A stretch of 64,000 nt of DNA, taken from Myxococcus fulvus. GTDB lineage: Bacteria > Myxococcota > Myxococcia > Myxococcales > Myxococcaceae. The DNA is taken from contig NZ_FOIB01000011.1 of assembly GCF_900111765.1 (NCBI RefSeq), forward strand, positions 248,001 through 312,000, written 5' to 3'. Below the pieces are notes generated by a model. It saw only the letters and a program-made list of their open reading frames with translations. It made no database searches and was not told the DNA's origin. The first letter of the stretch is position 1; each line of letters starts with the position of its first letter. Positions 54,401 through 61,918 of the stretch are shown piece after piece. Position numbers and translations under genes: made by a program.

Positions 54401-54860
54401 CGGCGAAGATGCCACCCACGCCGCCGGACTCGTCGAGGATGGGGCTGTGGCTGTAGGAGAAGTAGCACTCCTCCACGTAGCCGTTGCGGTCCAACGGCAT
54501 CATCAGGTCTTCCACGCGGATGGGCTCTCCGGTGGCCTGGATGCGCTCCCAGCCAGGGGCGAGCACGGTGCTCCACACCTCAGGCCAGGTGCGGGAGGCC
54601 TCCTGTCCCAGCGCGGCGGGGTGCTTCGTCGCGCCGCAGATGGGACGGTAGGCGTCGTTGTACATCTGCACGTAGCGCGGGCCCCACGCCAGGTAGAGCG
54701 GGTAGTTGGACGCCAGGACGATGCCCACCGTGGTGCGCAGGGACTGCGGCCAGCGCTCCACGGGGCCCAGGGGCGTCTTCTCCCAGTCGATGCGTCGGAG
54801 CAACGCGCCGCACTCGCCGCCGCCGCGCAGCACCTCCTCCACGGCTCGCGGGCCCCTCAT
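51483..54860 (-). CDS. Hybrid sensor kinase with two kinase modules and a receiver
   Basis: 1125 residues from ATG 54860. Order: an N-terminal PAS-like domain (about 1-160, DWEKTPLGPVERWPQSLR), GAF (170-340), a first histidine kinase with FSNVSHEFRTPL (His361) and ATPase boxes NLLSNAFKFT, DTGTGIPE and GSGIGLALVQ; a receiver (about 630-750) with DD and phospho-acceptor Asp683 in LVLSDVMMPG; a PAS; and a second kinase with IGIVSHDLRNPLS (His907), NLVSNALQYSP and GLGLFIVKHI. No membrane helix is visible, so it is cytosolic. Its start overlaps the upstream kinase stop by four bases (ATGA), indicating coupled synthesis. No response regulator gene adjoins. Confidence 0.9.
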   Translation of the reverse strand: MRGPRAVEEVLRGGGECGALLRRIDWEKTPLGPVERWPQSLRTTVGIVLASNYPLYLAWGPRYVQMYNDAYRPICGATKHPAALGQEASRTWPEVWSTVLAPGWERIQATGEPIRVEDLMMPLDRNGYVEECYFSYSHSPILDESGGVGGIFAALTETTERVLNERRLRTLSELGAAALGQQTPELTCREMARVLAGNTNDVPLALLYLTDDTERTASLVALSGLPSDSRAAPARIPLDPEPRPDTWPLARVAHTGESLRLEQLPQALGPLPGGPWPEATTSVVVLPMPRPGHALPLGFLVLGISPRRALDEAYRRFLELVASSVTTAVATARAREEERRRTEALAELDRAKTTFFSNVSHEFRTPLTLMLGPVEDGLRDAEEPLGPRQRHRQETVHRNGLRLLKLVNTLLDFSRIEAGRTRAAFAPTNLGALTADLASAFRSTVERSGLKLFVSCEPLPEPVWVDRELWEKVILNLLSNAFKFTLAGEIRVACAAKDDGVEVSVADTGTGIPEAELPRIFERFHRVQGARGRSYEGSGIGLALVQELVKLHGGRLTVRSVEGQGSTFTVWLPLGHAHLPAEHLKPGEPGHATHLRAFVSEARTWLEAPPAIEVTDDEAPPLPRREDRTSPASETVLVVDDNVDMRDYVQRLLGGRYAVETAANGHEALEQVRARRPDLVLSDVMMPGMDGFGLLRALRDSPVTADIPVILLSARAGEEATVEGLEAGANDYLVKPFSARELLARVEGNLAVSRAREEKRQVEQARQALSVVVEQSSDAIGIADTVSRITYLNEAGQRMLGVMSLEQARHTSLLDYFSEEDRPFVQDTLLPTVAARGRWEGELQARHLQTGARLPVRFTVSTLTHARTFLPVGVAIIAHELSEQKRQEAETRRRAEFEQQLIGIVSHDLRNPLSAIQLGASVLARREELSERNLRSVLRIQTSAERAVRMTHDLLDFTQVRLGGGLPIHRRPVDLHELSQQVIEELQMSHPERELRVESDGDAFGEWDPDRIAQMLGNLVSNALQYSPASSRVTVRVRGEAPRVVLCVHNEGPPIPDEARERLFRPLQRARTGDSNTGRSIGLGLFIVKHIVESHGGTVDVTSQDGQGTTFIALLPRRASGQGTS

Positions 54861-56479
54861 CTCGCCAGTCCTCCCGCCGCGCGCTCATCCGACACCCGGC
54901 AGGGCAGGTGCACCGTGAAGGTGGCGCCCTCGCCCGGCGTGCTGCGCACGTCGATGGTGCCACCCATGGCCCGGACGTTCTGCCGGGTGACGTACAGCCC
55001 CAGGCCCAGGCCGCCGTAGTGCCGTTCGGAGACGGCGCGCTCGAACTTCTCGAAGATGCGGTCCATGGCCTCCGGAGGGATGCCGATGCCTTCGTCCCGG
55101 ATGCTGAACCAGGCATGGTCCGCGGTGCGTCCGGTCCGCAGGTGGACGGGGTGGCCCTCGCCGTACTTGAGGGCATTGGAGAGCAGGTTCGACACGGCCT
55201 GCTCCAGCCTCGCCCGGTCCCACTGGCCCACGACCTCGGCCAGCTCCGCGTGGATGGGGGTGCTGGTGCGCTGGGACTCGGCGTCGAAGCGCAGGGACAC
55301 CTCGCGCAGCAGCGCGCCCAGGTCCACCGGCTCCGGCTCCAGGCGCAGTTGGCCGCCGCTGATGAGCGTGACGTCGAGCAGCTCGCCCACCAGGGTGGAC
55401 AGGCGCTTCACCTGTCGCTGCATGACCTCCAGGTCCGCGGGCAGTCGCTCCAGCAGCTCCGGGCCGCGGCCTTCGCGGGCCACCCGGGCCAGCGTCTGGA
55501 GCTTCAGGTGGAGCGGCGTCAGGGGCGTCTTCAGCTCGTGGCTCGCCACGGCGAGGAACTCGTCGCGAATCCGGATGGCCTCGTCCATGGCGACCAGCAG
55601 CCGCTCTCTTTCCTGTTCGACCTGTTTGCGGTCGGAGATGTCGATGACCGAGCCGATGTAGCCCAGGAACTCTCCCGCCGGTCCGAAGCGGGGGCTGGCC
55701 GAGTCGATGGCCCAGCGGTACTCGCCGCCCTTGTGTCGCAGCCGGTAGTCGAGCTGGAAGGGGAGGTGCTCGGCGTTGGCGGCGAGGAAGACGGCGCCCG
55801 CGCGCTCGGCGTCGTCCGGATGCACGGCGCCGAGCCAGCCGAAGCCCAGGCTCTCGGCATGGGTCTGCCCGGTGAAGTCGTACCAGCTGCGGCTGAGGTA
55901 GAGGCAGCGGCCGGTGACGTCCGTCACCCAGAGCATGACGGGGGCGTGGTCCGCCATGTTCCGGAAGCGGGCCTCGCTCTCCTGGAGGGCGCGTTGGGAG
56001 TCCTTCTGGGCGGTGACGTCCCGCATGGTGACGAAGACCCGGTCGCTGTGCTCCGCCGAGGGCCGGGTCAGGGTGAGCATGACCGCGACGTGGCGGCCTC
56101 TCAGCGTCCTGAGCACGGTCTCCAGCTCCAGGCGCGTGCCTCCTTCCCAGAACATGACGAGCTCCTCGGTGAAGGACGCCGCCGTCTCCGGGACGAAGAC
56201 GCGGGAGAGGGACAATGTGCCCATCACCTCGTCGCGGCTGCGCGCCTCGAGCAGGCGGGCGGTGGCCTCGTTCACGTCCAGGACCTCCACCCAGCCCGCG
56301 GCCTCCATCACGAAGCCGGGATGCTCCGCGAGCCAGGCGCGCAGGTCCGTGACGCCCGACGCGCGCAGGGCGTCGAGCGCGTTCGTCACGGCGGTGAAGT
56401 CCTCCACCCAGAGGGAGACATCCACTGCGTCGAAGAGCTCCGCGTCCCGTGTGCCTCTGGCTGTTCCAGCCCCACCCAA
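54857..56479 (-). CDS. PAS-domain sensor histidine kinase
   Basis: 540 residues from TTG 56479, chosen because GGAGG lies five bases before it (GTG 56425 is an alternative). Two PAS-type regions (about 40-165 and 170-290, the second with FRNMADHAPVMLWVTD and GYIGSVIDISDRK) lead to a HisKA domain with VASHELKTPLTPLH (His314). The HATPase region has NLLSNALKYGEGH, DEGIGIPPEAMDRIF and GGLGLGLYVTR. Cytosolic, no membrane helix. It is the first gene of a two-kinase operon with the hybrid kinase. The 360-base gap 56480-56839 upstream, shared with the divergent membrane-protein gene, holds no supportable gene. Confidence 0.9.
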   Translation of the reverse strand: MGGAGTARGTRDAELFDAVDVSLWVEDFTAVTNALDALRASGVTDLRAWLAEHPGFVMEAAGWVEVLDVNEATARLLEARSRDEVMGTLSLSRVFVPETAASFTEELVMFWEGGTRLELETVLRTLRGRHVAVMLTLTRPSAEHSDRVFVTMRDVTAQKDSQRALQESEARFRNMADHAPVMLWVTDVTGRCLYLSRSWYDFTGQTHAESLGFGWLGAVHPDDAERAGAVFLAANAEHLPFQLDYRLRHKGGEYRWAIDSASPRFGPAGEFLGYIGSVIDISDRKQVEQERERLLVAMDEAIRIRDEFLAVASHELKTPLTPLHLKLQTLARVAREGRGPELLERLPADLEVMQRQVKRLSTLVGELLDVTLISGGQLRLEPEPVDLGALLREVSLRFDAESQRTSTPIHAELAEVVGQWDRARLEQAVSNLLSNALKYGEGHPVHLRTGRTADHAWFSIRDEGIGIPPEAMDRIFEKFERAVSERHYGGLGLGLYVTRQNVRAMGGTIDVRSTPGEGATFTVHLPCRVSDERAAGGLAR

Positions 56480-56839
56480 ATGTGCCTCCTCCGTACCCCG
56501 CTCGGGTGGACCTGGGTTATCAGCCCGGCCGAGGCGGCCGTGTCACAAAGATTCTGGAGTCGCCAGGAGTCAACGAACAGGCATCTTCCGGGCGCCCACC
56601 GCTTGGACGCCTCCTCGGTGGGCCGGCCCCGCCGCCCGCCCGGACGGCGGGAGGCCAGGCTCGCCATGGCTTGGGGAATGCACGCGCGCTGGGATGCACG
56701 TGCGCGCCGGAGTCCGGAACGCGGTGGAAAGACTTGTCATTGATAGGGATTGGAGCGCGAGGCCGGAAGGGGGTGGGGCCTGCCCACCCTCCGCTGGTTT
56801 CGGGTGACCCCCGTGGCGCGAGGCACTAAGAGGGCCTCC

Positions 56840-58165
56840 ATGTCCCGTCCCTGGGCGACATCCGCGCTGCTCTTCCTGGGCTTCTTCGTGGTGCTGGCGG
56901 CGTTCCCCGTCTACACGCCCTTCGATTCCAAGCTGACGCTCCCCACCACGCTGTCGCTCCTGCGCGAGGGGAACATCACCCTGGACGAATACGCGCCCAC
57001 CTTCCAGGTGCACCAGAACGGCCTCTTCGAGCGCGACGGCCACTACTACAACTACTTCCCCCTGGGCCCCTCGCTCGTCGCCGTGCCCATGGTGGCGCTG
57101 GTGGACGGCTTCGTGCGGCTCGTCACCCCCGCGGGCAGCCTCCACCCGTCGCTGGGCAAGCCCCTGGCCCACTGGCGCCACATCCACGACTCCACCGGGC
57201 TGGTGGACCTGAACACGTGGAACGAGCCGCAGCGCTTCTTCGCCTCCGCGGTGACGGCCCTGGCCGGTGTCGCCATGTTCGTGCTCGGCACGTCACTGAG
57301 GCTGTCCCGCCGGCGCGCGCTCCTGCTAGCCGCCGTCTTCGTCTTCTGCACGCCGCTGCTCTCCACCGCAAGCCGTGCCCTGTGGCAACACGGCCCCTCG
57401 CTCCTGTTCCTCACCCTGACGCTCGTCTGCCTCGTGCGCGCGCGGGACAATCCCGCGACCGTCGGCTGGGCGGGCCTCCCGCTGGCGCTCGCCTACGTGA
57501 TGCGGCCGACCAACGGGCTGTCCGTGCTGCTGCTGTCGCTCTACGTCGTGTGGACCTACCCACGTCAGGCCTGGAAGTTCTTCGCGAGCGCGCTCCTGAT
57601 GGCCATCCCCTGGGTGGCGGTGAACCTGGTCCACTATGGCTCGGTGCTCGCGCCCTACTACGAGCCGCAGCGCCTGGAGTGGTCCTCCTCCCGCGTGGCC
57701 GAGGCCCTGGCCGGCAACCTCGTCTCCCCCGGCCGCGGGCTGCTCGTCTTCACCCCCGTGCTGCTCCTGAGCGCCTGGGGCCTGTGGCTGGACGTGCGTG
57801 CCCGGACCTTCACGCGCCTGCATGCCGTGCTGCTCGTGGTGGTGGCGCTGCACTGGTTCTCCATCTCCACCTTCCCGCACTGGTGGGGAGGGCACTCGTA
57901 TGGCCCGCGCTTCTTCACGGACATGATGCCCTACCTCGTCTTCTTCCTCGTCCCCGTGGTGCGCTCGCTCCAGTGGAAGGGCCCCGAGGCCCGGCGCGGA
58001 CTGACGGCCACCTTCGCGGTGCTGGCCACGCTGAGCCTGCTCATCCACATCCACGGCGCCAGCTCGCGCGCCGTGTATCGCTGGAACAGCCTGCCGCTCG
58101 ACGTGGACGAGCACCCGGAGCGGCTCTGGGATTGGACCGACCCTCAGTTCCTCGGCCGCCGCTGA
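56840..58165 (+). CDS. Polytopic membrane protein, GT39/PMT-like
   Basis: 441 residues from ATG 56840. About ten hydrophobic segments (SALLFLGFFVVLAAFPVYTP, GVAMFVLGTSLRL, VLLVVVALHWFSISTF). The first periplasmic loop carries DEYAPTFQVHQNGLFERDG and YNYFPLGPSLVAVPM, and later PTNGLSVLLLSLYVVW. This layout is that of dolichyl- or undecaprenyl-phosphate-sugar glycosyltransferases (GT39/PMT-like), which use lipid-linked sugars. The typical Asp-Glu/Asp pair after helix 1 could be the DEY motif, but I cannot confirm it. Stand-alone gene. Confidence 0.62.
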   Translation: MSRPWATSALLFLGFFVVLAAFPVYTPFDSKLTLPTTLSLLREGNITLDEYAPTFQVHQNGLFERDGHYYNYFPLGPSLVAVPMVALVDGFVRLVTPAGSLHPSLGKPLAHWRHIHDSTGLVDLNTWNEPQRFFASAVTALAGVAMFVLGTSLRLSRRRALLLAAVFVFCTPLLSTASRALWQHGPSLLFLTLTLVCLVRARDNPATVGWAGLPLALAYVMRPTNGLSVLLLSLYVVWTYPRQAWKFFASALLMAIPWVAVNLVHYGSVLAPYYEPQRLEWSSSRVAEALAGNLVSPGRGLLVFTPVLLLSAWGLWLDVRARTFTRLHAVLLVVVALHWFSISTFPHWWGGHSYGPRFFTDMMPYLVFFLVPVVRSLQWKGPEARRGLTATFAVLATLSLLIHIHGASSRAVYRWNSLPLDVDEHPERLWDWTDPQFLGRR

Positions 58166-58219
58166 GCCGCCGCGCCCCGTGCCCTGGTTGCCGGGGAGTC
58201 GCTGTCCTATCCTCGCGCG

Positions 58220-58849
58220 ATGAGTCCGTCGGAGCGCGCCCGCGAGTCATCTCGAACACACGTCGCCTACGACGACGTCAACGAGCTCATCGCCACCGCC
58301 ACCCGGCTGATGCAGAAGGACACCGCGCCGGAGACGCTCACGGCGGAGGACCTGCGGCGCATCGGCGCGGAGCTGGATATCCCCGCGCGCTACGTGGACC
58401 AGGCCCTGGAGGCACTGGCGCGTCGACGCGAGGCTCAAGCCCTGGAGGCGCGCGCCCGTGAGGCGCAGGCCCGCCTGCGCGCCCGCCGGCTGCGTCGGGG
58501 CGCCTGGGGCGGCGCCGCGCTCCTGGGCCTCATGGCCGTGTGGGGGCTGGTGGTGCGCAATGGCCTGACGTCGTCGATGGCGGACGTGGCGCGCCAGCGG
58601 GCCCAGGTGCGCAACGTGCTGGAGCGCCGCGAGTCGCTGCGCGCGCGATTGCACTCGCTCACGCCCGGTCCGGAGCGCGACGCGGAGCTGTCCGGCGCGG
58701 ACAACCGCGTGTCCGTGGAGATTCGTCGCTACGACGAGCGCGCCGCGAGTTTCAACGCGGCCATGACGTCCTTCCCCTCCGGCTGGATAGGCCACCTGAG
58801 CGGCCTGCCTGCCTCGCTCCCGTTGTCGTCGGAGGTCTCCACATGGTGA
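58220..58849 (+). CDS. Membrane protein partner of the TPM protein
   Basis: 209 residues from ATG 58220. The N-terminal half is a short helical domain (YDDVNELIATATRLMQKD, LRRIGAELDIPARYVDQALEAL) like those that precede other membrane regulators. Next are an Arg/Ala coiled segment (REAQARLRARRLRRG), one membrane helix (WGGAALLGLMAVWGLVV), and a charged C-terminus (RRYDERAASFNAAMTSFPSGWIG). LemA-like proteins are often paired with TPM-domain proteins, and that end of the sequence has a LemA-like look (IRRYDERAASFNAAMTSFP). Its stop is inside the TPM gene, so the two are co-translated. Confidence 0.65.
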   Translation: MSPSERARESSRTHVAYDDVNELIATATRLMQKDTAPETLTAEDLRRIGAELDIPARYVDQALEALARRREAQALEARAREAQARLRARRLRRGAWGGAALLGLMAVWGLVVRNGLTSSMADVARQRAQVRNVLERRESLRARLHSLTPGPERDAELSGADNRVSVEIRRYDERAASFNAAMTSFPSGWIGHLSGLPASLPLSSEVSTW

Positions 58850-60237
58850 AGGCCGCCCTGTTGGCGTTGCTCCTGCCCGCGATGCTGCTGGGCGCCGTGC
58901 CTTCCATCGAGCGGCCGGTGACGGACGTGCACGGGATGCTGAATGCTCAGCAGCAGGAGGCCGTCGCCCAGGCACTGGTGGACCTGCGCGCCCAGCGACA
59001 GGTGCAGATGGCCGTGCTGCTGGTGCGCTCCACGGAGGGCCAGCCCATCGAGGACTACGCCGAGCAGGTCTTCCAGGCGTGGAAGGGAGGAGAGGCGGGC
59101 AGGGACAACGGCGTCCTGCTCGTCGTGGCTCGCGATGACCGACGCATGCGCCTGGAGGTGGGCTACGGCCTGGAGTCACTGCTGACGGATGGCGAGGCGC
59201 GGACCCTGCTGGACGCGCAGGGGCCGAAGATGCGCGAGGGCTGGCTCGAGGACGCGCTGCTGGCCATCGTCGCGGGCGTGGGCGAGCAGGTCTCGCGGGC
59301 CGAGCCCCTGGCGCCGACGAGCGAGGCAGCGCCCTTCACGGTGCCGGACTTCGAGTCATCCCGATACGAGGCCCCTCCGGCCCCTGACGCGCGCTGGCTC
59401 GTCTACTCCATGCTCGCCGTGAGCTTCGTGCTGGGCGGTGTCCTCGCCTGGTGGAGGTTCCCCGCCGTTCTGGTCCAGCGGACGAAGGGAGGCGAGGGGA
59501 CAAGGCGCAAGGCGTTGAATCCGGAGGACCCGCGCGGCATCGCCAAGGGCGCGATACTGGTGGTCGGCGCGGTGGCACTCTGTGGCTCTCTCGCCGGAGC
59601 CGACGGACACGTCGCTCCCGTCGCCATGCTCGGCGGCGCGGTGATGCTGGCGCTGATGTCGACCGCATGGCACTGGGTTCGCTCGAAGCGCTGGCCCCTG
59701 GGCGCCACGTTGATGGTGACGCCGGTGATGCTCGTCTTCTCCAATCAGTCCCAGCTCATGCCCGAGACGGAGCTGATGGTGCTGCTGGGGGAAGGGTTCC
59801 TCGGCCTCCTCTTCGCCGGTGTCCCCGTGCTCGGCGGCATGTTCTTCCTCTATGGCCTCGTCGAGATGCTGGCGCCCCGCGTCCGCTGGGCGAGCGAGGT
59901 CGCCTCGGGCGAGCGCTCCCTGAACAGCCGCCCCTCCAAGAACAAGAAGCGCTCCACGAGGAGGGACCGGCGGCGTGCCCAGGCCGACGCGCCGCGAGAG
60001 GCTCAGCCCGGGCAGCAGGCCCTCGAGGCCGCCAAACCCCAGCGCCCCTCGTTCCTCAAGGCCTTCTTCGCGTATCGACCGCCGCCGGGATCCGGGGCCT
60101 CGTCGTCCTCATCCTCGACGTGGTCGTCCTCGTCCAGCCGGAGCTCCTCGTCATCGTCCTCCTCGTCATCCTCCTCCAGCTCGTGGAAGGGGGGCGGGGG
60201 CTCGTCGGGTGGTGGCGGGGCCAGCAGCTCCTGGTAG
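58843..60237 (+). CDS. TPM-domain membrane protein with Ser/Gly tail
   Basis: 464 residues from ATG 58843 (GGAGG site), overlapping the upstream stop by seven bases. A signal peptide (VKAALLALLLPAMLLGAVPS) is followed by a TPM domain (about 25-130: DVHGMLNAQQQEAVAQAL, GVLLVVARDDRRMRLEVGYGLE), the fold of the Psb32/TPM phosphatase family. Four or five membrane helices come next (about 185-350), then a basic linker (KNKKRSTRRDRRRAQAD). The tail is a long Ser run followed by SSGGGGASSSW, the usual Gly/Ser/Trp ending of this family. Probably an inner-membrane protein acting with the preceding LemA-like protein; exact role unknown. Confidence 0.8.
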   Translation: MVKAALLALLLPAMLLGAVPSIERPVTDVHGMLNAQQQEAVAQALVDLRAQRQVQMAVLLVRSTEGQPIEDYAEQVFQAWKGGEAGRDNGVLLVVARDDRRMRLEVGYGLESLLTDGEARTLLDAQGPKMREGWLEDALLAIVAGVGEQVSRAEPLAPTSEAAPFTVPDFESSRYEAPPAPDARWLVYSMLAVSFVLGGVLAWWRFPAVLVQRTKGGEGTRRKALNPEDPRGIAKGAILVVGAVALCGSLAGADGHVAPVAMLGGAVMLALMSTAWHWVRSKRWPLGATLMVTPVMLVFSNQSQLMPETELMVLLGEGFLGLLFAGVPVLGGMFFLYGLVEMLAPRVRWASEVASGERSLNSRPSKNKKRSTRRDRRRAQADAPREAQPGQQALEAAKPQRPSFLKAFFAYRPPPGSGASSSSSSTWSSSSSRSSSSSSSSSSSSSSWKGGGGSSGGGGASSSW

Positions 60238-60288
60238 CGCGGGCACCCGCTTCAAACAGGCGCCGGCCCGCATTAGAAGTCGTCCCCG

Positions 60289-60690
60289 GTGCACCGCACC
60301 CCTGTCCCCGGAGCCTCACCCGTGCCGACGTCCACCCCGCATCGTCGTCGAGAGCCACCCCAGGGCCCGTGGGCGCGCTTCCTGGACTTCATGGAGCTGA
60401 CCTCGCCCGAGGGGAAGTGGGGGTGGGGCCTGGTGCTCGGACTGCTCGTCATCGGCTTCTGGCCGCTGGCGCTGCTGGGCGTCCTGGACGTGAGCGGGAC
60501 GTCGCGCAAGGTGCTCGTAGCGCTGGGGCCCGCGTCCATCTGTCTGGGATTGGCGCTGCTCGTCCTGGTGTGTGGCTACCGCTATGGCGAGTCGCTGCGC
60601 ATGTCGCGCGGCAAGACCTGGGGCCTGGCCGCGCTGTTCGTGGGCATGGGCCTCGCGGGAGCCGCGGGCCTGTGGTTCAGCGAGAGCTGA
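60289..60690 (+). CDS. Small membrane protein
   Basis: Up to 133 residues from GTG 60289; an in-frame GTG at 60322 would give a shorter form and neither has a clear ribosome site. A Pro/Arg-rich cytosolic N-terminus is followed by three hydrophobic segments (GWGLVLGLLVIGFWPLALLGV, VALGPASICLGLALLVLV, TWGLAALFVGMGLAGAAGL). No family recognised. It lies 51 bases after the TPM gene and may share its transcript. Convergent with the isomerase gene; a TGAGCCCC...GCTCA hairpin spans its stop (60688-60709). Confidence 0.55.
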   Translation: MHRTPVPGASPVPTSTPHRRREPPQGPWARFLDFMELTSPEGKWGWGLVLGLLVIGFWPLALLGVLDVSGTSRKVLVALGPASICLGLALLVLVCGYRYGESLRMSRGKTWGLAALFVGMGLAGAAGLWFSES

Positions 60691-60705
60691 GCCCCGTGGG
60701 GGCGC

Positions 60706-61794
60706 TCAGCCCGCCTGGTCCGCGCCCTCGAAGGTGACCTTCGCGCGGTTCATCACGTACTCCACCGCGAGCAGGTACCAGCCCATCTCCGCCAGCCGCT
60801 TCGTCGTCTCCGGGGACTCGCGCAGGGCGGCGTGGGCATCCGCGGCGGTGAGCCCGAAGGGCTCCATCTGGAGGGCCACCAGCTGCTCAAGCTTCTCCGG
60901 CGTGAGCTGGAGCTTGTGCTCCTCGGTGATGGCCTTCAGCACGACGCCGATGTGCAGTCGCCGCTCGACGTCCGCGCGCGTGGTGTCGTCCGTGAGCCAG
61001 CCGTCGAGCGCCTCACGCTGCTCGTCCACGTCGAACTGGTGGTCGACCAGGCCCTGGCCCTCCGCCTGGACCCAGCGGCGGCGCAGCTCCTCGTCCACCA
61101 GCGCGCGCGGCAGCTCCACCGGGGCGCGCTGGATGAGCTCGTCCAGCACCATGTCCCGCGCCTGCACCCAGAGCTCGGCGGCTCCCTGGTCCTCCAGCTC
61201 CTCGCGCAGGGTGTTCATCACCTCGTTCAGCGTGGCGCCCATGCCCAGCTTCGCGAGGAACTCCGGGTCGCTGTCCGGCAGCGGCGTCACCTCGTGCGCT
61301 CCCAGGACGTCCACCAGGAAGCGCGCGGGCTTGCCCCGCAGCGACTCCACCGGGTAGGTGTCCGGCAGCTCCAGGGCGATCTGCAGGGTTTCGCCCACGA
61401 TGCCGCCCTCCGCCAGCGACTCGCTGAGCCCGGGCAGCATCTCGATGGGCGCCAGCTCCGTCGTCAGGCCGAAGCGCGAGGAGAAGGGGATGAGCCGTCC
61501 ATCGCAGTAGCCCACGATGTTGAGCTTCACCTCGTCGCCCAGGGCCAGCGACTCACCGGCCTGCCGCTCGCGCGAGGGGGAGATGGCGCGGTGCTTCTCG
61601 TGGAAGGCGCGCAGCAGGTCCTCCTCCGTCAGGTCCGGCGGGGTCGGGACCACCACGGAGATTCCCTCCAGGGAGGGCGCGCTCACGGTGGGAAGCTCCA
61701 GCGCCTTGGCGGACACGAGGCTGACCACCGGGCTCATCTTGAGGAGCCGCTCGACGCCCTGACCTGCTCCTTGAGACCCTTGCTTGCTGCTCAC
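60706..61794 (-). CDS. Trigger-factor-like peptidyl-prolyl isomerase
   Basis: 362 residues from GTG 61794 (GGGAGC site). After a short leader comes an FKBP-type PPIase domain (GDEVKLNIVGYCDGRLIPFSS, LPGLSESLAEGGIVGETLQI, RFLVDVLGAHEVTPLPDSD) and then a C-terminal helical trigger-factor domain (FLAKLGMGATLNEVMNTLREELED, LVDHQFDVDEQREALDGW, YVMNRAKVTFEG). The N-terminal ribosome-binding domain with its GFRxGKxP loop is not seen, so this is shorter than classical trigger factor. It may be a ribosome-independent chaperone or a paralogue of a normal tig gene elsewhere. Confidence 0.72.
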   Translation of the reverse strand: MSSKQGSQGAGQGVERLLKMSPVVSLVSAKALELPTVSAPSLEGISVVVPTPPDLTEEDLLRAFHEKHRAISPSRERQAGESLALGDEVKLNIVGYCDGRLIPFSSRFGLTTELAPIEMLPGLSESLAEGGIVGETLQIALELPDTYPVESLRGKPARFLVDVLGAHEVTPLPDSDPEFLAKLGMGATLNEVMNTLREELEDQGAAELWVQARDMVLDELIQRAPVELPRALVDEELRRRWVQAEGQGLVDHQFDVDEQREALDGWLTDDTTRADVERRLHIGVVLKAITEEHKLQLTPEKLEQLVALQMEPFGLTAADAHAALRESPETTKRLAEMGWYLLAVEYVMNRAKVTFEGADQAG

Positions 61795-61849
61795 GAATGC
61801 TCCCGGGAGATAGGCCTGCCAGCGTCCGCGCCAATGGGGGGAAAAGCGA

Positions 61850-61887
61850 CGGCTCGGCATGGACCAGGGCATAGTCCAGCCGAGCCG
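61850..61887 (-). terminator. Strong terminator on the minus strand
   Basis: CGGCTCGGCATGGAC (61850-61864) pairs with GTCCAGCCGAGCCG (61874-61887): 14 base pairs with a one-base bulge and a nine-base loop. On the minus strand it is followed within four bases by CTTTT. It sits after the gene ending at 61919 and before the isomerase start. Confidence 0.7.
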
Positions 61888-61918
61888 CTCTGACAAACCC
61901 CGCGATGGGGTCGCTGCT

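Noticed and set aside
51933-55019. A 1028-codon plus-strand frame over the kinase genes
   Set aside because: It is antisense to the two sensor kinases, rich in His/Arg/Gln/Leu, with no domain; long antisense frames are typical of high-G+C coding DNA.
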